Below, piece by piece: positions 8,374 to 17,695 of a DNA stretch of 64,000 bases. The stretch comes from Brevundimonas sp. A19_0. Its GTDB lineage: Bacteria; Pseudomonadota; Alphaproteobacteria; Caulobacterales; Caulobacteraceae. The DNA lies in assembly GCF_017744255.1 (NCBI RefSeq), contig NZ_JAGHQP010000005.1:95011-159010 (forward strand). The letters run 5' to 3'. Both the position numbers and the translations under genes were made by a program. Numbering within the stretch: the stretch's first letter is position 1; every line of letters starts with the position of its first letter. A model generated the notes under the pieces. The model was not told where the DNA came from, did no database searches, and worked only from the letters and a program-made list of their open reading frames with translations.

Positions 8374-9614
8374 GCCCGCCTTCTAAAGAGCCAGGCCTCC
8401 CCGACGGGTGGCGTTCACTTCCGCTGCGTGACGTGGCATCGGAGAAAATCGTCTACGGGATTGTACAAGCCGGACCGCACGATCCAAACGGCGTGCCGTA
8501 CCTGAAGAGCTCTGATGTCGGCGGCAGGATAGCCCCGGAGGGACTTCAAAGGACGAGTCTGGCAATCCACGCCAAATTTGGCAGGTCGAAAGTTGTCCCT
8601 GGCAACATCGTGATCTCCCTGCGGGGGAACACGGGCGCGACTAGTGTCGTGCCCCCTGACTTGCGGGAAGCAAACTTGACCCAAGGGACTGCCCGGATCG
8701 CGGTGTCGAAGGAACATAGTTCAGAGTTTGTTCGGCAACAGATCGCTGGCGCATCGACACAGAGGCTGATCAATGCGGCCACAAAGGGAAGTACCTTCGT
8801 GGAGATCACGCTGGACGACCTGCGGAAGGTCGAAATCCTGTGCCCGCCACTGCATGAGCAGCGACGGATCGCTGACATCCTGTCCACCTGGGACGAAGCC
8901 ATCGAGACGGTTGAAGCTCTTGTCGCCAACGCCCGCGAGCAGAAGAGGGCGCTCATGCAGACGCTGTTAACCGGCCATACCCGCCTGCCGGGATTTGCCG
9001 ATGACTGGAGCTGGACCAAGTTTTCCGACGCCTTCAACCGGGTACGCGACAAGAACGACGTGGGCGACACGAATGTTCTGACCATCTCAGCTCAGCACGG
9101 GCTTGTCAGTCAGACTGACTACTTCAACAAGGTTGTCGCGAGCGACGACGTCCGGGGCTATACCCTGCTTAGGCTTGGCGATTTCGCGTACAACAAGAGC
9201 TATTCCGACGGATATCCGCTCGGTGCTTTTAAGCCGCTCGAGCGCTATGATCGGGGCATCGTGTCCAGCCTCTACATCTGCTTCCGCTTGGCGAGCGCGA
9301 ACTATGACCACGACTTCATGCGGCATTACTTCGAGGCCGGCATGTTCAACCGCGAAGTCGCGGCCATCGCTCAGGAGGGCGCTCGCAACCACGGGCTGCT
9401 GAATGTCAGCGTCGTCGACTTCTTCGACACCTCGCTCCACACACCCGGCCGTGATGAACAGGTCGCCATTGCTGCCGTCATCAACAATGCCGAACGCGCG
9501 GAACAGATGCTGATCAACCAGTGCGACGCCCTTCGCAAAGAGAAGGCTTCCCTGATGCAACAGCTGCTGACCGGCAAGCGGCGGGTTGAGCTTACCGAAG
9601 GCGAGGCTGCCTGA
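8370..9614 (+). CDS. hsdS: type I restriction specificity subunit HsdS, two TRDs
   Basis: 414 aa from GTG at 8370 (SPPSKEPGLPDGWRSL), overlapping the rhuM stop. Two target-recognition domains (about 10-165 and 210-370) are each followed by a conserved helix ending KRALMQTLLTG or KASLMQQLLTGKRRV. These two repeats are the spacer helices that set the distance between the half-sites of the bipartite target. It recruits HsdM and HsdR. The TRDs are unlike the single TRD of the 5178-5816 gene by eye. Confidence 0.93.
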   Translation: MSPPSKEPGLPDGWRSLPLRDVASEKIVYGIVQAGPHDPNGVPYLKSSDVGGRIAPEGLQRTSLAIHAKFGRSKVVPGNIVISLRGNTGATSVVPPDLREANLTQGTARIAVSKEHSSEFVRQQIAGASTQRLINAATKGSTFVEITLDDLRKVEILCPPLHEQRRIADILSTWDEAIETVEALVANAREQKRALMQTLLTGHTRLPGFADDWSWTKFSDAFNRVRDKNDVGDTNVLTISAQHGLVSQTDYFNKVVASDDVRGYTLLRLGDFAYNKSYSDGYPLGAFKPLERYDRGIVSSLYICFRLASANYDHDFMRHYFEAGMFNREVAAIAQEGARNHGLLNVSVVDFFDTSLHTPGRDEQVAIAAVINNAERAEQMLINQCDALRKEKASLMQQLLTGKRRVELTEGEAA

Positions 9615-10684
9615 TGCCTCTCATGACCTTCGAACAGGCGATCACCGACTCTGAGCGGTTCGCCAAGCGTCACTTGCTCCTCGGCAACGGATTCAGCATC
9701 GCCTGCCGAGCTGACATCTTCCACTATGGCTCGCTTTACGCCCAGGCGGACTTCTTACATATCCCAGAGGTTCAAGCGGTCTTCCAAGCCTTGGCAACGC
9801 AGGATTTTGAGGCCGCCATTCGCGCGCTTGAAAACGCCGCGCGCATCCTTCCGTCCTATGACCCCCATGGCGCAGCTGCGGCGGCGAAGATGCTGGAGCA
9901 TGCCGCTGCGTTGAAGGAAGTTCTCGTTCAAACGATCGCCGGCAACCATCCCAACATCCCGTCTGACATAGCTGACCAGCGGTTCTGGGCTTGCCGTCGC
10001 TTCCTCGCTCACTTCTTGGCGGGGCCGAAGGCCGGGCAAATCTTCACCCTCAACTACGATCTCCTCCTCTACTGGACGCTGATGCACGACGACATGCCGT
10101 TCGGAGACCCAGTAGCGCTCGTAACGAACGACGGTTTCGGGAACGACGAGGACGATCCCGACGCCGACTACGTGGTCTGGCAAGGTGAAACCGGAGCCCA
10201 CGACGCGAAAGTTCACTTCCTGCACGGGGCGCTCCACCTCTTCGATTCCGGCTCAGAGCTGAAGAAGTACACGTGGGTTCGAAAGCAGGTACGGCTGATC
10301 GAGCAAGCCCGTGAGGCGATCGCAGCCGATGCCTATCCGCTATTCGTAGCGGAGGGTACGAGCGCGCAGAAGAAGGCGAAGATCCGGCACAACGCCTACC
10401 TGTATCAGGGCTTCAAGCAGTTTACGGCCAACGTCAAAGTCGGAACGCACTGTCTCTTCATCTACGGCCACTCACTGGCGGAAAACGACGACCACATCCT
10501 GACCCGCATCGGCCGAGGCCGATTCCCCAAGCTCTACGTCGGCATCTATGGCGATGAAAACTTGCCCGACAGCCAGCGCATTATGGCGCGGGCCAATGCG
10601 CTCACCCGGCTCCGTACCGCTGCTTATCCTCTCGAAGTGGCCTTCTACGACGCTGCTTCCGCCAATGTCTGGGGGGCTCCATGA
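9614..10684 (+). CDS. SIR2-like protein, DUF4917 family, probable NAD-binding defence effector
   Basis: 356 aa. The SIR2-superfamily nucleotide-binding pattern is readable: LLLGNGFSIACRAD (G24, N25, G26), FTLNYDLLLYW (N147, D149), VHFLHGALHLF (H204) and FIYGHSLAENDDHIL. The sequence fits the DUF4917 family throughout. SIR2-like domains in several anti-phage systems degrade NAD+ after infection; that role is inference here. It is embedded between hsdS and hsdR, overlapping neighbours by 1 bp and 4 bp, so it is co-translated with the restriction machinery. Confidence 0.85.
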   Translation: MPLMTFEQAITDSERFAKRHLLLGNGFSIACRADIFHYGSLYAQADFLHIPEVQAVFQALATQDFEAAIRALENAARILPSYDPHGAAAAAKMLEHAAALKEVLVQTIAGNHPNIPSDIADQRFWACRRFLAHFLAGPKAGQIFTLNYDLLLYWTLMHDDMPFGDPVALVTNDGFGNDEDDPDADYVVWQGETGAHDAKVHFLHGALHLFDSGSELKKYTWVRKQVRLIEQAREAIAADAYPLFVAEGTSAQKKAKIRHNAYLYQGFKQFTANVKVGTHCLFIYGHSLAENDDHILTRIGRGRFPKLYVGIYGDENLPDSQRIMARANALTRLRTAAYPLEVAFYDAASANVWGAP

Positions 10685-13600
10685 ACCGCGCCCCCGACAC
10701 TGCGGAGATCTACTCTTCCCACGTGCCCGCCCTCGCGACTCTAATCGCGATGGGATGGGGCTACATGTCCCCGGCCGAGTGCATAGCGGCGCGAGGCGGC
10801 AATCAGGGCGTACTGCTCCTGCCCGTGCTCGTCGAAGAGCTGCGTGCGCGGACATTCGACTACAAGGGCAAGACCTATCCGCTGTCGACCAACGCCATCG
10901 ACCAGATCGTGCGGGAACTGGCCTCACCGGCCCTGAACGAAGGCCTGCTGACCGCCAATGAGCGCCTCTACAACGCCCTGACCCTGGGTGTGACGGTCAC
11001 CGAGTTCGTTGACGGCAAGCGCCACAGCGTAACGGTGCCCATCATCGACTGGCAGCACCCTCTGGCCAACCGTTTCACGGCCACTGAGGAAGTGGAGCTG
11101 CTGGCCACAGGCGGCGTCCACACACGGCGGCCGGACATCGTTGGTTACGTCAACGGCATTCCCCTGCTGGTCATCGAGGCCAAGCGGCCCGACAGCGGAA
11201 ACCCGAACAAAGCGATGGTTGATGAAGGCATCAGCCAGATGATCCGAAACCAGGGTCAGGACGAGATCCCACGCCTGTTCGCCTATGCCCAGCTGCTGCT
11301 GTCCATCGGCATGACGGACGGACGGTACGCCACGACCCGGACGCCGAAGAAGTTCTGGGGGCGCTGGCGCGAGGAGGTTCTGGACGAGGCCCACTTCAAG
11401 CGGATCAAGAACCAGGCGCTGGAGACAGATCCCCGCGACGCCCTGCTGCGCGACAGGCTCTCGGACGTGAAAGCCCACTTCGTCAGCCTGTGGAGTGAGG
11501 AGCAGGAAGTCACGGGTCAGGACCGGCTGTTGATCAGCCTATGCTCGCCTGAACGCCTGCTCGACTTCACCCGGTCCTTCATGCTGTTCGACCGGAAGGC
11601 CGGGAAGATCGCCGCCCGTCACCAGCAGTATTTCGGGATCAAGGCGCTGCTGGAACGGGTTCGTACCCAGCGCCCCGATGGCGGTCGTGAGGGCGGCGTC
11701 ATCTGGCACACCACCGGCTCCGGCAAGAGCTTCACGATGGTGCTGCTGTGCAAGGCGCTGATCCTCGATCAGGCGCTGAAGAACTGCCGGATCGTCGTGG
11801 TGACCGACCGGCGCGATCTGGAAAAGCAACTGGCCGGCAACTTCCTGACCGGTGGCGCCTTCGGCTCCGGGCTGGCCGACAAGGAGGGCGCCAAGGCCAA
11901 GGCCTCGTCCGGCCGCGATCTCGCCCGCCGCATCGGCAAGGGAACCGAGCGGATCATCTTTACCATCATCAACAAGTTCGCGAGCGCCTCGAAGCTCCCG
12001 GAATGCCACAACGCCAGCCCCGACATGATCGTGTTGGTCGACGAGGGACACCGAAGCCAGGGCGGCGAGAACCACGAGCGGATGCGTCAGGCGCTTCCCA
12101 ACGCCAGCTATGTGGCCTTCACTGGGACCCCGTTGCTCAAGGACGACAAAACCGCCGGAAAGTTCGGGCGCATCATTCACGCCTACACCATGCGCGACGC
12201 CGTAAGTGACGGCGCTGTGACGCCCCTGCTGTACGAAGAGCGACGGCCGGTTCTGGATATCAACGACGCAGCGATCGACAACTGGTTCGAGAAAATTACG
12301 CTCGGCCTTTCGGAGAAGCAGCAGAGTGACTTGAAGGCGAAATACGGGAAGAAGGGGCCGGTGTACGGGTCAGGGAACCGGATTGACCTGATCGCCTGGG
12401 ACATCGCCGTCCACTTCAAGACCAACTTCAAGGATCTGGATCTGGGCCTGAAGGGGCAGATTGCGACAGACAGCAAGCTGTCGGCGATCCGCTACAAGAA
12501 GGCTCTCGACGCGACCGGCCTCGTCAGCAGCGCCATCATCATTTCCTCGCCCGACACCCGCGAGGGTCACGAGGAGGTGGATGAGGCCGACCTGCCGGAG
12601 GTGCTTCAGTGGTGGAAGGACAACGTGCCCGGCGACGCCGAGGCCTACGAGCGCCAGATGATTGAGGACTTCTCGACCGAGGGTCGGCCCGATCTGCTTA
12701 TCGTTGTCGACAAGCTTCTGACCGGGTTCGACGAGCCACGCAACGCAGTGCTCTACATCGACAAGCCGCTCAAACAGCACAATCTGATCCAGGCGATCGC
12801 CCGGGTGAACCGCCTGCACGAGCAGAAGAAGTTCGGGCTTCTGATCGACTATCGCGGCATCCTGAAGGAGCTGGATTCGGCGCTCACCGAGTACCAAACT
12901 TTGGCCGATCAGACCCAGGGCGGGTTCGACATCGAAGACATCGAAGACCTCTACGCCAACGTCAGCACCGAATACAAAAAGCTGCCTGCGCTTCACGATG
13001 CGCTCTGGGCGATCTTCGCCAGCGTGCGCAACCGAAGTGACATCGAGCAGTACCGGCAGGTGCTGGTGCCAAGGCACGCGGCAGACAAGGCGGGACATTC
13101 CACCGACGTCCATCAGAAGGTCCGTGAAGACTTCTACGAGGCGTTGACCGCGTTTGGCATGGCGCTTCGGACCGCCCTGGCGACCCGGTCATTCTTCGAG
13201 GATGGGGCGTTCTCGGAGGCCCAGATCGCGACCTACAAGCGGGACCTGAAATTCTTCTCCAACCTGCGTCGGATGGCGAAGCAGGATGCCCACGAGACCG
13301 TCGATTTTAGCGCCTACGAGGACCAGATCCGCAAGATCGTCGATCGGTATGTCATCGGCGAGGACGTCGCCTCCGACGGCAACGTGCTGGTCGTCAACGA
13401 GTTGGCGAAGGAGATTGCGCCGGCGGAGTGGAGTGAGGAAAAGACCCGCAACGAGACTGACATCATCCGCACCCGGCTGACGCGCACCATCGAGCAGGAT
13501 CTGGTCGACGATCCGTTTGCGCAACGGCACTTCTCAGAACTGCTGAAGGCCGCCATCGCAGAGGCGTCAGCCCTGTTCGACCACCCCCTCAAACAGTACG

Positions 13601-13956
13601 CGCTTTTCAAGGATGTTGAGGAACAGGTCGGCCAGAGGAAGGTGGATGGGACGCCAAGCGCTCTAAACGGCAACCGCCACGCCACGGCCTATTTTGGCAT
13701 CATCCGGCTCGCTGTTGGCGACGGTCTCGCGCTTGGCCCAGACGTTGATAGCTTCACCACCGCCGCCGTCGACATCGACCACATCGTCCAAACCGCTGTC
13801 GCGGAAAACTCGCTCAACCCTGCAAGCGTTGAAGCCGCAATCCGCAAGGCGGTTCTGCCGAGGCTGTTCTCCCTGACCGGCCTCGATCTGGCGCGAGCGA
13901 TCACCGATCAGGTTGTCGAGGTGACGCGGGCGGGGCTCACCCGGGACGTCGGTTGA
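10681..13956 (+). CDS. hsdR: type I restriction endonuclease/translocase HsdR
   Basis: 1091 aa. The N-terminal PD-(D/E)XK nuclease shows D152 and E166-A-K168 (VIEAKRP). The superfamily 2 motor has Walker A HTTGSGKS (K349), Walker B VDEGH (D454, E455) and motif III AFTGTPL. A long C-terminal region should bind the M2S core. It translocates DNA with ATP and cuts when blocked on unmethylated DNA. Length and motif order are normal, so the enzyme looks intact. It starts inside the DUF4917 stop codon (ATGA). Confidence 0.96.
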   Translation: MNRAPDTAEIYSSHVPALATLIAMGWGYMSPAECIAARGGNQGVLLLPVLVEELRARTFDYKGKTYPLSTNAIDQIVRELASPALNEGLLTANERLYNALTLGVTVTEFVDGKRHSVTVPIIDWQHPLANRFTATEEVELLATGGVHTRRPDIVGYVNGIPLLVIEAKRPDSGNPNKAMVDEGISQMIRNQGQDEIPRLFAYAQLLLSIGMTDGRYATTRTPKKFWGRWREEVLDEAHFKRIKNQALETDPRDALLRDRLSDVKAHFVSLWSEEQEVTGQDRLLISLCSPERLLDFTRSFMLFDRKAGKIAARHQQYFGIKALLERVRTQRPDGGREGGVIWHTTGSGKSFTMVLLCKALILDQALKNCRIVVVTDRRDLEKQLAGNFLTGGAFGSGLADKEGAKAKASSGRDLARRIGKGTERIIFTIINKFASASKLPECHNASPDMIVLVDEGHRSQGGENHERMRQALPNASYVAFTGTPLLKDDKTAGKFGRIIHAYTMRDAVSDGAVTPLLYEERRPVLDINDAAIDNWFEKITLGLSEKQQSDLKAKYGKKGPVYGSGNRIDLIAWDIAVHFKTNFKDLDLGLKGQIATDSKLSAIRYKKALDATGLVSSAIIISSPDTREGHEEVDEADLPEVLQWWKDNVPGDAEAYERQMIEDFSTEGRPDLLIVVDKLLTGFDEPRNAVLYIDKPLKQHNLIQAIARVNRLHEQKKFGLLIDYRGILKELDSALTEYQTLADQTQGGFDIEDIEDLYANVSTEYKKLPALHDALWAIFASVRNRSDIEQYRQVLVPRHAADKAGHSTDVHQKVREDFYEALTAFGMALRTALATRSFFEDGAFSEAQIATYKRDLKFFSNLRRMAKQDAHETVDFSAYEDQIRKIVDRYVIGEDVASDGNVLVVNELAKEIAPAEWSEEKTRNETDIIRTRLTRTIEQDLVDDPFAQRHFSELLKAAIAEASALFDHPLKQYALFKDVEEQVGQRKVDGTPSALNGNRHATAYFGIIRLAVGDGLALGPDVDSFTTAAVDIDHIVQTAVAENSLNPASVEAAIRKAVLPRLFSLTGLDLARAITDQVVEVTRAGLTRDVG

Positions 13957-14681
13957 TGCGGTTGACGCTGCGCTATGGTGCCAGGTCCGCTGACTACGAT
14001 GTGAGGGATAACCCGGGGCTGACGGCCAGGCTTCGCATCCATGTGGAGCCTACGGGCACGCTGGTGGTCGAAGCTCCGGTCGGTACTCCGGAGACCGAGA
14101 TCCGGGCAGGCGTCCAAAAGCGTGCACGGTGGATCATGGACCACATTGAGCGATTTGAGGACTTCCGTCGGCACGCACTACCCCGCGACTATTGCAGCGG
14201 CGAGACGCACTTCTATCTCGGTCGCCGCCACAAGCTGAAGGTCCTTGTAGAGCCAAACTCCCGCCGTTCGGTCCGCTTGGTCGCCGGCAGGCTCGAAGTG
14301 ACAGCCGCATCTGATGACGCAGATGATGTCCGGCTTCTTCTCCAGCGGTGGTACCGCCAGCGGGCGCTTTCGTACTTCAACGTCAGGACGGCGCGGCTGG
14401 CGGCCAATCTGCCGTGGGTTTCCGTCCCGCCCCCGGTAAAGCTTCTGAAGATGAAGCGGTACTGGGGCAGTTGCTCTCCGCGCGGCTCCATCACGCTGAA
14501 CCCCGCTTTGATCAAGGCCCCCGTTCATTGTGTGGAGTACGTCCTTCTTCACGAGCTTTGCCACCTCTCCGAGCACAACCACAGCCCCCGCTTCTATGGG
14601 CTGCTGGACCGACACATGCCTGGCTGGCGAGAGGCTAAGGAGGAGTTGGACGGATTGTCGGAAATGCTGCTGGCTACCTAA
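13956..14681 (+). CDS. YgjP-like zinc metallopeptidase (DUF45/M48-type)
   Basis: 241 aa from the ATG at 13956, which shares one base with the hsdR stop. The C-terminal half holds the zinc signature LLHELCHLSEHNHSPRFY (H199, E200, H203) preceded by MKRYWGSCSPRGSITLNP, the hallmark of the YgjP-like or SprT-like peptidase group. Such genes often terminate type I RM operons; the substrate is unknown. It is the last gene of this transcription unit and is followed by convergent DUF2958. Confidence 0.9.
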   Translation: MRLTLRYGARSADYDVRDNPGLTARLRIHVEPTGTLVVEAPVGTPETEIRAGVQKRARWIMDHIERFEDFRRHALPRDYCSGETHFYLGRRHKLKVLVEPNSRRSVRLVAGRLEVTAASDDADDVRLLLQRWYRQRALSYFNVRTARLAANLPWVSVPPPVKLLKMKRYWGSCSPRGSITLNPALIKAPVHCVEYVLLHELCHLSEHNHSPRFYGLLDRHMPGWREAKEELDGLSEMLLAT

Positions 14682-14711
14682 CTCCGAGACGCGTGAGGCG
14701 GGGCGGCCTGC

Positions 14712-15068
14712 CTAGGTCACCAATCTGCCCCTCAGTTGGCCGTCGCGCTGATAGCCCCAGAGCGATTTGTCGGGTTTGAACCACCGGTCGATCTCAACGG
14801 GTAGCCCCAGTTTGCCGCGCAGTTGACGAAGTTCGGCGAGATCTACGTCGCCCATCTCGACGAAGCCGAGGCCGAGGTCGGCCACACCCCAGGCGGTGGT
14901 CTCGTCCGGGCTGATGGCGGCGAGTAGCCATGTGGCGCCCGCGTCCGGGGTGAACAGCTTGACCACCGGCACGGGATCGAAGGCCTCGCCATGGGCGAGG
15001 GCCTGCTCGAGGCGGTCCCACGCAGCGACCAGTATGGTTTTTTGGAGTTTGGTGAAGCGGAAGGTCAT
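14712..15068 (-). CDS. DUF2958 family protein
   Basis: 118 aa. Matches the DUF2958 pattern: PVPVVKLFTPDAGATWLLAA, then WGVADLGLGFVEMGDVDLAELRQLRGKLGLPVEID. This family is common on plasmids and integrative elements and has no established function. It lies 14 bp downstream of the ADP-ribosylglycohydrolase-like gene on the same strand and probably shares its transcript. Confidence 0.82.
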   Translation of the reverse strand: MTFRFTKLQKTILVAAWDRLEQALAHGEAFDPVPVVKLFTPDAGATWLLAAISPDETTAWGVADLGLGFVEMGDVDLAELRQLRGKLGLPVEIDRWFKPDKSLWGYQRDGQLRGRLVT

Positions 15069-15082
15069 CGAGGGGGCCTCGG

Positions 15083-15910
15083 CTAGGAACAGGTGGATGC
15101 CCGGGCGTCGTGGGCTCGGGCCATGAGTTGCCCGCCGAGCGCTTCCAAACGCGCGGTGGTCGTTGGGTGGCGGTCAGGGTGATTGGCGATAAAGCCGAGG
15201 TCGGCGGCTCCCCGGACGGCGCCCGCGAACATGCCAGTCATGATGAAGGCGGCGGGGCTGGCCCCTACTCTGACCAGAGCGTCGAAGGCGATGGTGAGGC
15301 TGTCCGTGTTGAGAACCAGGGTCCGCGCCTGATCCAGCGCAGAGACGAGGTCGCGTGGCTCGTCCGTTGGCAGGGATAGACCCTTGGACACGGCGGCGAC
15401 GCGGTCATCGCCCTCCCACTCCATAGGCTCGAAGGTGTGGGCGGGGTCTCCGCTCAGCAGGGCTCGGCGGATGAAGATGCTGGCGACCTCGAGGGCTTCG
15501 GTCTCGGCCGGTGAGGCATTGAGGAGGGCGGCCAGATGAATGGCTTCCTGTTGGGCGGTTCTGCGGTCGGTTTTGCGGAGGATGCTGATGACGGCGAGCC
15601 CGGCGATGAAGCCGTGGCCGGTTCGCTGGGGACGGTACCCGTCCGTGACGCGAATAAGCCGCGGGCGGCCCATGCCCTGCGCCCAGTCGGTCAGGAGGCG
15701 ACGAAGGAGGTCAGCGGGTGCCAGGGTCCCGGTCTCGAGCAGGGTGTGGGCGGTGTGGATCATCACCGCCTGTGCGTCGGGCCAGTCGGCTGCTGTGGTG
15801 CAGCCCATGAAGCGTCGTGCCTCCCGCGCTCCCCGGGCTGCGCCGAGGAGCGCTCCCAGGGCGCGGTCACGCCCCGGGTCGCCTTGCGGGAAGAGAGGAA
15901 GCGCCCCCAT
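15083..15910 (-). CDS. ADP-ribosylglycohydrolase-like protein with degenerate metal site
   Basis: 275 aa. The N-terminal pattern RALGALLGAARGAREA and the helix that follows resemble the ADP-ribosylglycohydrolase (DraG) fold. The family's Mg-binding TDDT motif reads PDAQ, in WPDAQAVMIHTAHTLLETG. The C-terminal GADTD-type motif reads GASPAAFIMTGMFAGAVRGA. A family member would remove ADP-ribose from proteins or nucleic acids; this copy is probably non-catalytic, perhaps an ADP-ribose binder. Its start overlaps the stop of the upstream nuclease gene (ATGA). Confidence 0.6.
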   Translation of the reverse strand: MGALPLFPQGDPGRDRALGALLGAARGAREARRFMGCTTAADWPDAQAVMIHTAHTLLETGTLAPADLLRRLLTDWAQGMGRPRLIRVTDGYRPQRTGHGFIAGLAVISILRKTDRRTAQQEAIHLAALLNASPAETEALEVASIFIRRALLSGDPAHTFEPMEWEGDDRVAAVSKGLSLPTDEPRDLVSALDQARTLVLNTDSLTIAFDALVRVGASPAAFIMTGMFAGAVRGAADLGFIANHPDRHPTTTARLEALGGQLMARAHDARASTCS

Positions 15911-16875
15911 CAGATCAGGTCGTGGATGGGGGAGAAGTCGACGTACCGGGTCGTGATGGCGCGGGCCATGTCGGGGGCGCCGGCCAGGGCCAGGGCCGCG
16001 ATGGCATCTTCCAGCGGCAGGTTGATGAAGCTGGCCTTGCCGGTAGTCGTGGGTGCGAGGTGGGTCCGGTACTGGCTCACGGCCCGCTGGACCTGGTCGT
16101 TCAGTCGGGGTGCGATCACCACCACCGCGCCGGCGTCATAGAGGCCCGCGTCGATCATCGACTGTCCGAGCATATGAAGCCGCCACATCTGCTGGATGGG
16201 GTTGCGGCGCAGGGCCGGGTCGTCCGGATCGATGAAGAGCTCGCTCGAGGCGCTCAGGGAGTCGTAGCGCTCGCGCATGCGCGGTTCGGGTTCGCCGCAG
16301 CTTTCCGAGTATTTGATCTCGATGGCGATGAAGGCCTTGCGTCCGTCGTCCAGTCGCAGGGTGATGAAGCCGTCAAAGGCGGTGGCGTCGTCGGTGAAGG
16401 TCGGGTCGCCCCGTCCCGGGGAATGTTCGAAGGAAACAGAGCAGACACGGCCGGCCAGGTCCGGCAGGGCTTCGCGGACGAATGCCTCGGCGAGGTTCCG
16501 GTCCAGTTTGATCGGCCCGAGCAGGTTCAGGGCGAGGGGCGTGGAGGAAAGGAGGTTTTCGTAGAGCCGCCGCTCTTCGAACATCGCCCCCGGCTCGCGG
16601 TATGCGAGCTCACGCCGGGCCAGGCGTTGGATGTCACGGTTGAGGAAGTTGGCGCCCGCTGCGCCGTCGAAGACGCTGACGAGATGGCCCATCTTGCGAC
16701 GGCGGCCGGAGGCGGTGGTGTAGGTCCCGATCCCCCAGCCTGCGGCCTCACGATGAAGTGCCTGCAGAAGGCGGGCGCAGGTGCGAAAGCGGCTGTCTGC
16801 GGGATGATTGACCTTGTGCGCCTTCAGGTAGGCTTCCGGCACGAGGGGCAGGCGGTCAGGGGGAAAGAGGTCCAT
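15910..16875 (-). CDS. putative PD-(D/E)XK restriction-like nuclease, PGN_0703-like
   Basis: 321 aa. The central nuclease-like core reads FDGFITLRLDDGR, then AFIAIEIKYSE, with D168, E186-I-K188 and E191 as candidate metal and catalytic residues. An N-terminal stretch (VFDGAAGANFLNRDIQRLARREL) and RNPIQQMWRLHMLGQSM resemble the PGN_0703-like putative restriction endonuclease group. It is first of a minus-strand operon with the ADP-ribosylglycohydrolase-like protein and DUF2958, suggesting a defence module. No methyltransferase partner is adjacent. Confidence 0.65.
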   Translation of the reverse strand: MDLFPPDRLPLVPEAYLKAHKVNHPADSRFRTCARLLQALHREAAGWGIGTYTTASGRRRKMGHLVSVFDGAAGANFLNRDIQRLARRELAYREPGAMFEERRLYENLLSSTPLALNLLGPIKLDRNLAEAFVREALPDLAGRVCSVSFEHSPGRGDPTFTDDATAFDGFITLRLDDGRKAFIAIEIKYSESCGEPEPRMRERYDSLSASSELFIDPDDPALRRNPIQQMWRLHMLGQSMIDAGLYDAGAVVVIAPRLNDQVQRAVSQYRTHLAPTTTGKASFINLPLEDAIAALALAGAPDMARAITTRYVDFSPIHDLI

Positions 16876-17119
16876 GGCTTCCTCGTCGTTGCTGAGGAAG
16901 CGGATTCATCTGCACCCGCCCAGAACCACACCGAGCACCCCACCTTGATCTCGGGTCGAATTGTTCCCTGAAAGGCGGGGCCCTTCTTATAGGGCCCTAG
17001 GCAGATCCAGGCAGTTAGAGGTTAGGTTAGATGCAGCGTCGGCGGGGGTCTTTAAAATAGCACAGGGTCAAGACGGTTGCGACGCGATTAGGGCCTCACT
17101 CCGCGAGGGATTGTCTCGG
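16876..17119. other. gene-free gap upstream of the nuclease operon
   Basis: No convincing coding sequence. It contains short repeats of GGGCCC around 16979-16998 and presumably the promoter of the nuclease operon reading leftward. No terminator with a T-run is clear. Confidence 0.4.
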
Positions 17120-17407
17120 TCAGCGTCTGAGGTGGTCGCAATCGGGAAGGGCATCGGGGTGGCGATGAACGCGCAAGACAGCGGCTTTGAAAGCATCAAG
17201 TCCGCGATCCGTGGACCGCTTCTCCCCGTCGATATAAATCTTGCCCGTGTTCGGCCAGAAGTTAATCGGCCCGAACTTCAACTGAGCAGGATGGGGGCGA
17301 TAGAGTGGGTCCAGACCCGCCTTCTCAGCCCAGGTTACGGCTTCCGTCATCCGAGGCGTATCGCCGGGACGGTGTAGGGGGAGGTAGTAGCGATCGGACT
17401 TCGGCAT
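17120..17407 (-). CDS. small hypothetical protein
   Basis: 95 aa from the ATG at 17407 (MPKSDRYYLPLHRPGD). The composition looks like a real protein, with the compact motif LKFGPINFWPNTGKIYIDGEK. No family recognised. A longer frame to 17548 exists but has unlikely composition. It is last in a minus-strand run below the RES gene. Its 5' end overlaps the next upstream ORF in another frame. Confidence 0.5.
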   Translation of the reverse strand: MPKSDRYYLPLHRPGDTPRMTEAVTWAEKAGLDPLYRPHPAQLKFGPINFWPNTGKIYIDGEKRSTDRGLDAFKAAVLRVHRHPDALPDCDHLRR

Positions 17408-17663
17408 ATGACCCTCGTAAGTTGTTGGGGTCATATAGAGCCGAGGCAAAGGTCCGGCGTAGGCAGAGGGCCTCATCCTTGTTGAGCGGTAACGTCCATC
17501 CCACAGGGGAATCCGTTGGCCAAAAGGCACGCAAAACAGTGCCCCCATTTGTGCAAGTTATGTTCTCATAGAAGCCAAGATAGCGGCGCTCATCTCGTTC
17601 CGTTCTGACCTCAATGGGACGGCGCGAGGCTTGGTCTGGGGGCCTTTGCGGTTGAGGCGGCAA
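17325..17663 (-). CDS. small hypothetical protein, uncertain
   Basis: 112 aa from a TTG at 17663. The middle segment (RRYLGFYENITCTNGG, VGWTLPLNKDEALCLRRTFASALYD) looks protein-like, but the last 30 residues overlap the 17120-17407 gene in another frame. The true start or end may differ. It lies 32 bp after the PD-(D/E)XK gene on the same strand. No family recognised. Confidence 0.3.
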   Translation of the reverse strand: MPPQPQRPPDQASRRPIEVRTERDERRYLGFYENITCTNGGTVLRAFWPTDSPVGWTLPLNKDEALCLRRTFASALYDPNNLRGSYAEVRSLLPPPTPSRRYASDDGSRNLG

Positions 17664-17695
17664 CGACCGGGTCAGGTAAGGGTGAGGCCCCGGCT

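Noticed and set aside
3891..17000. Prophage interpretation of the integrase region
   Set aside because: No capsid, terminase, portal, tail or lysis genes are present between the att repeats.
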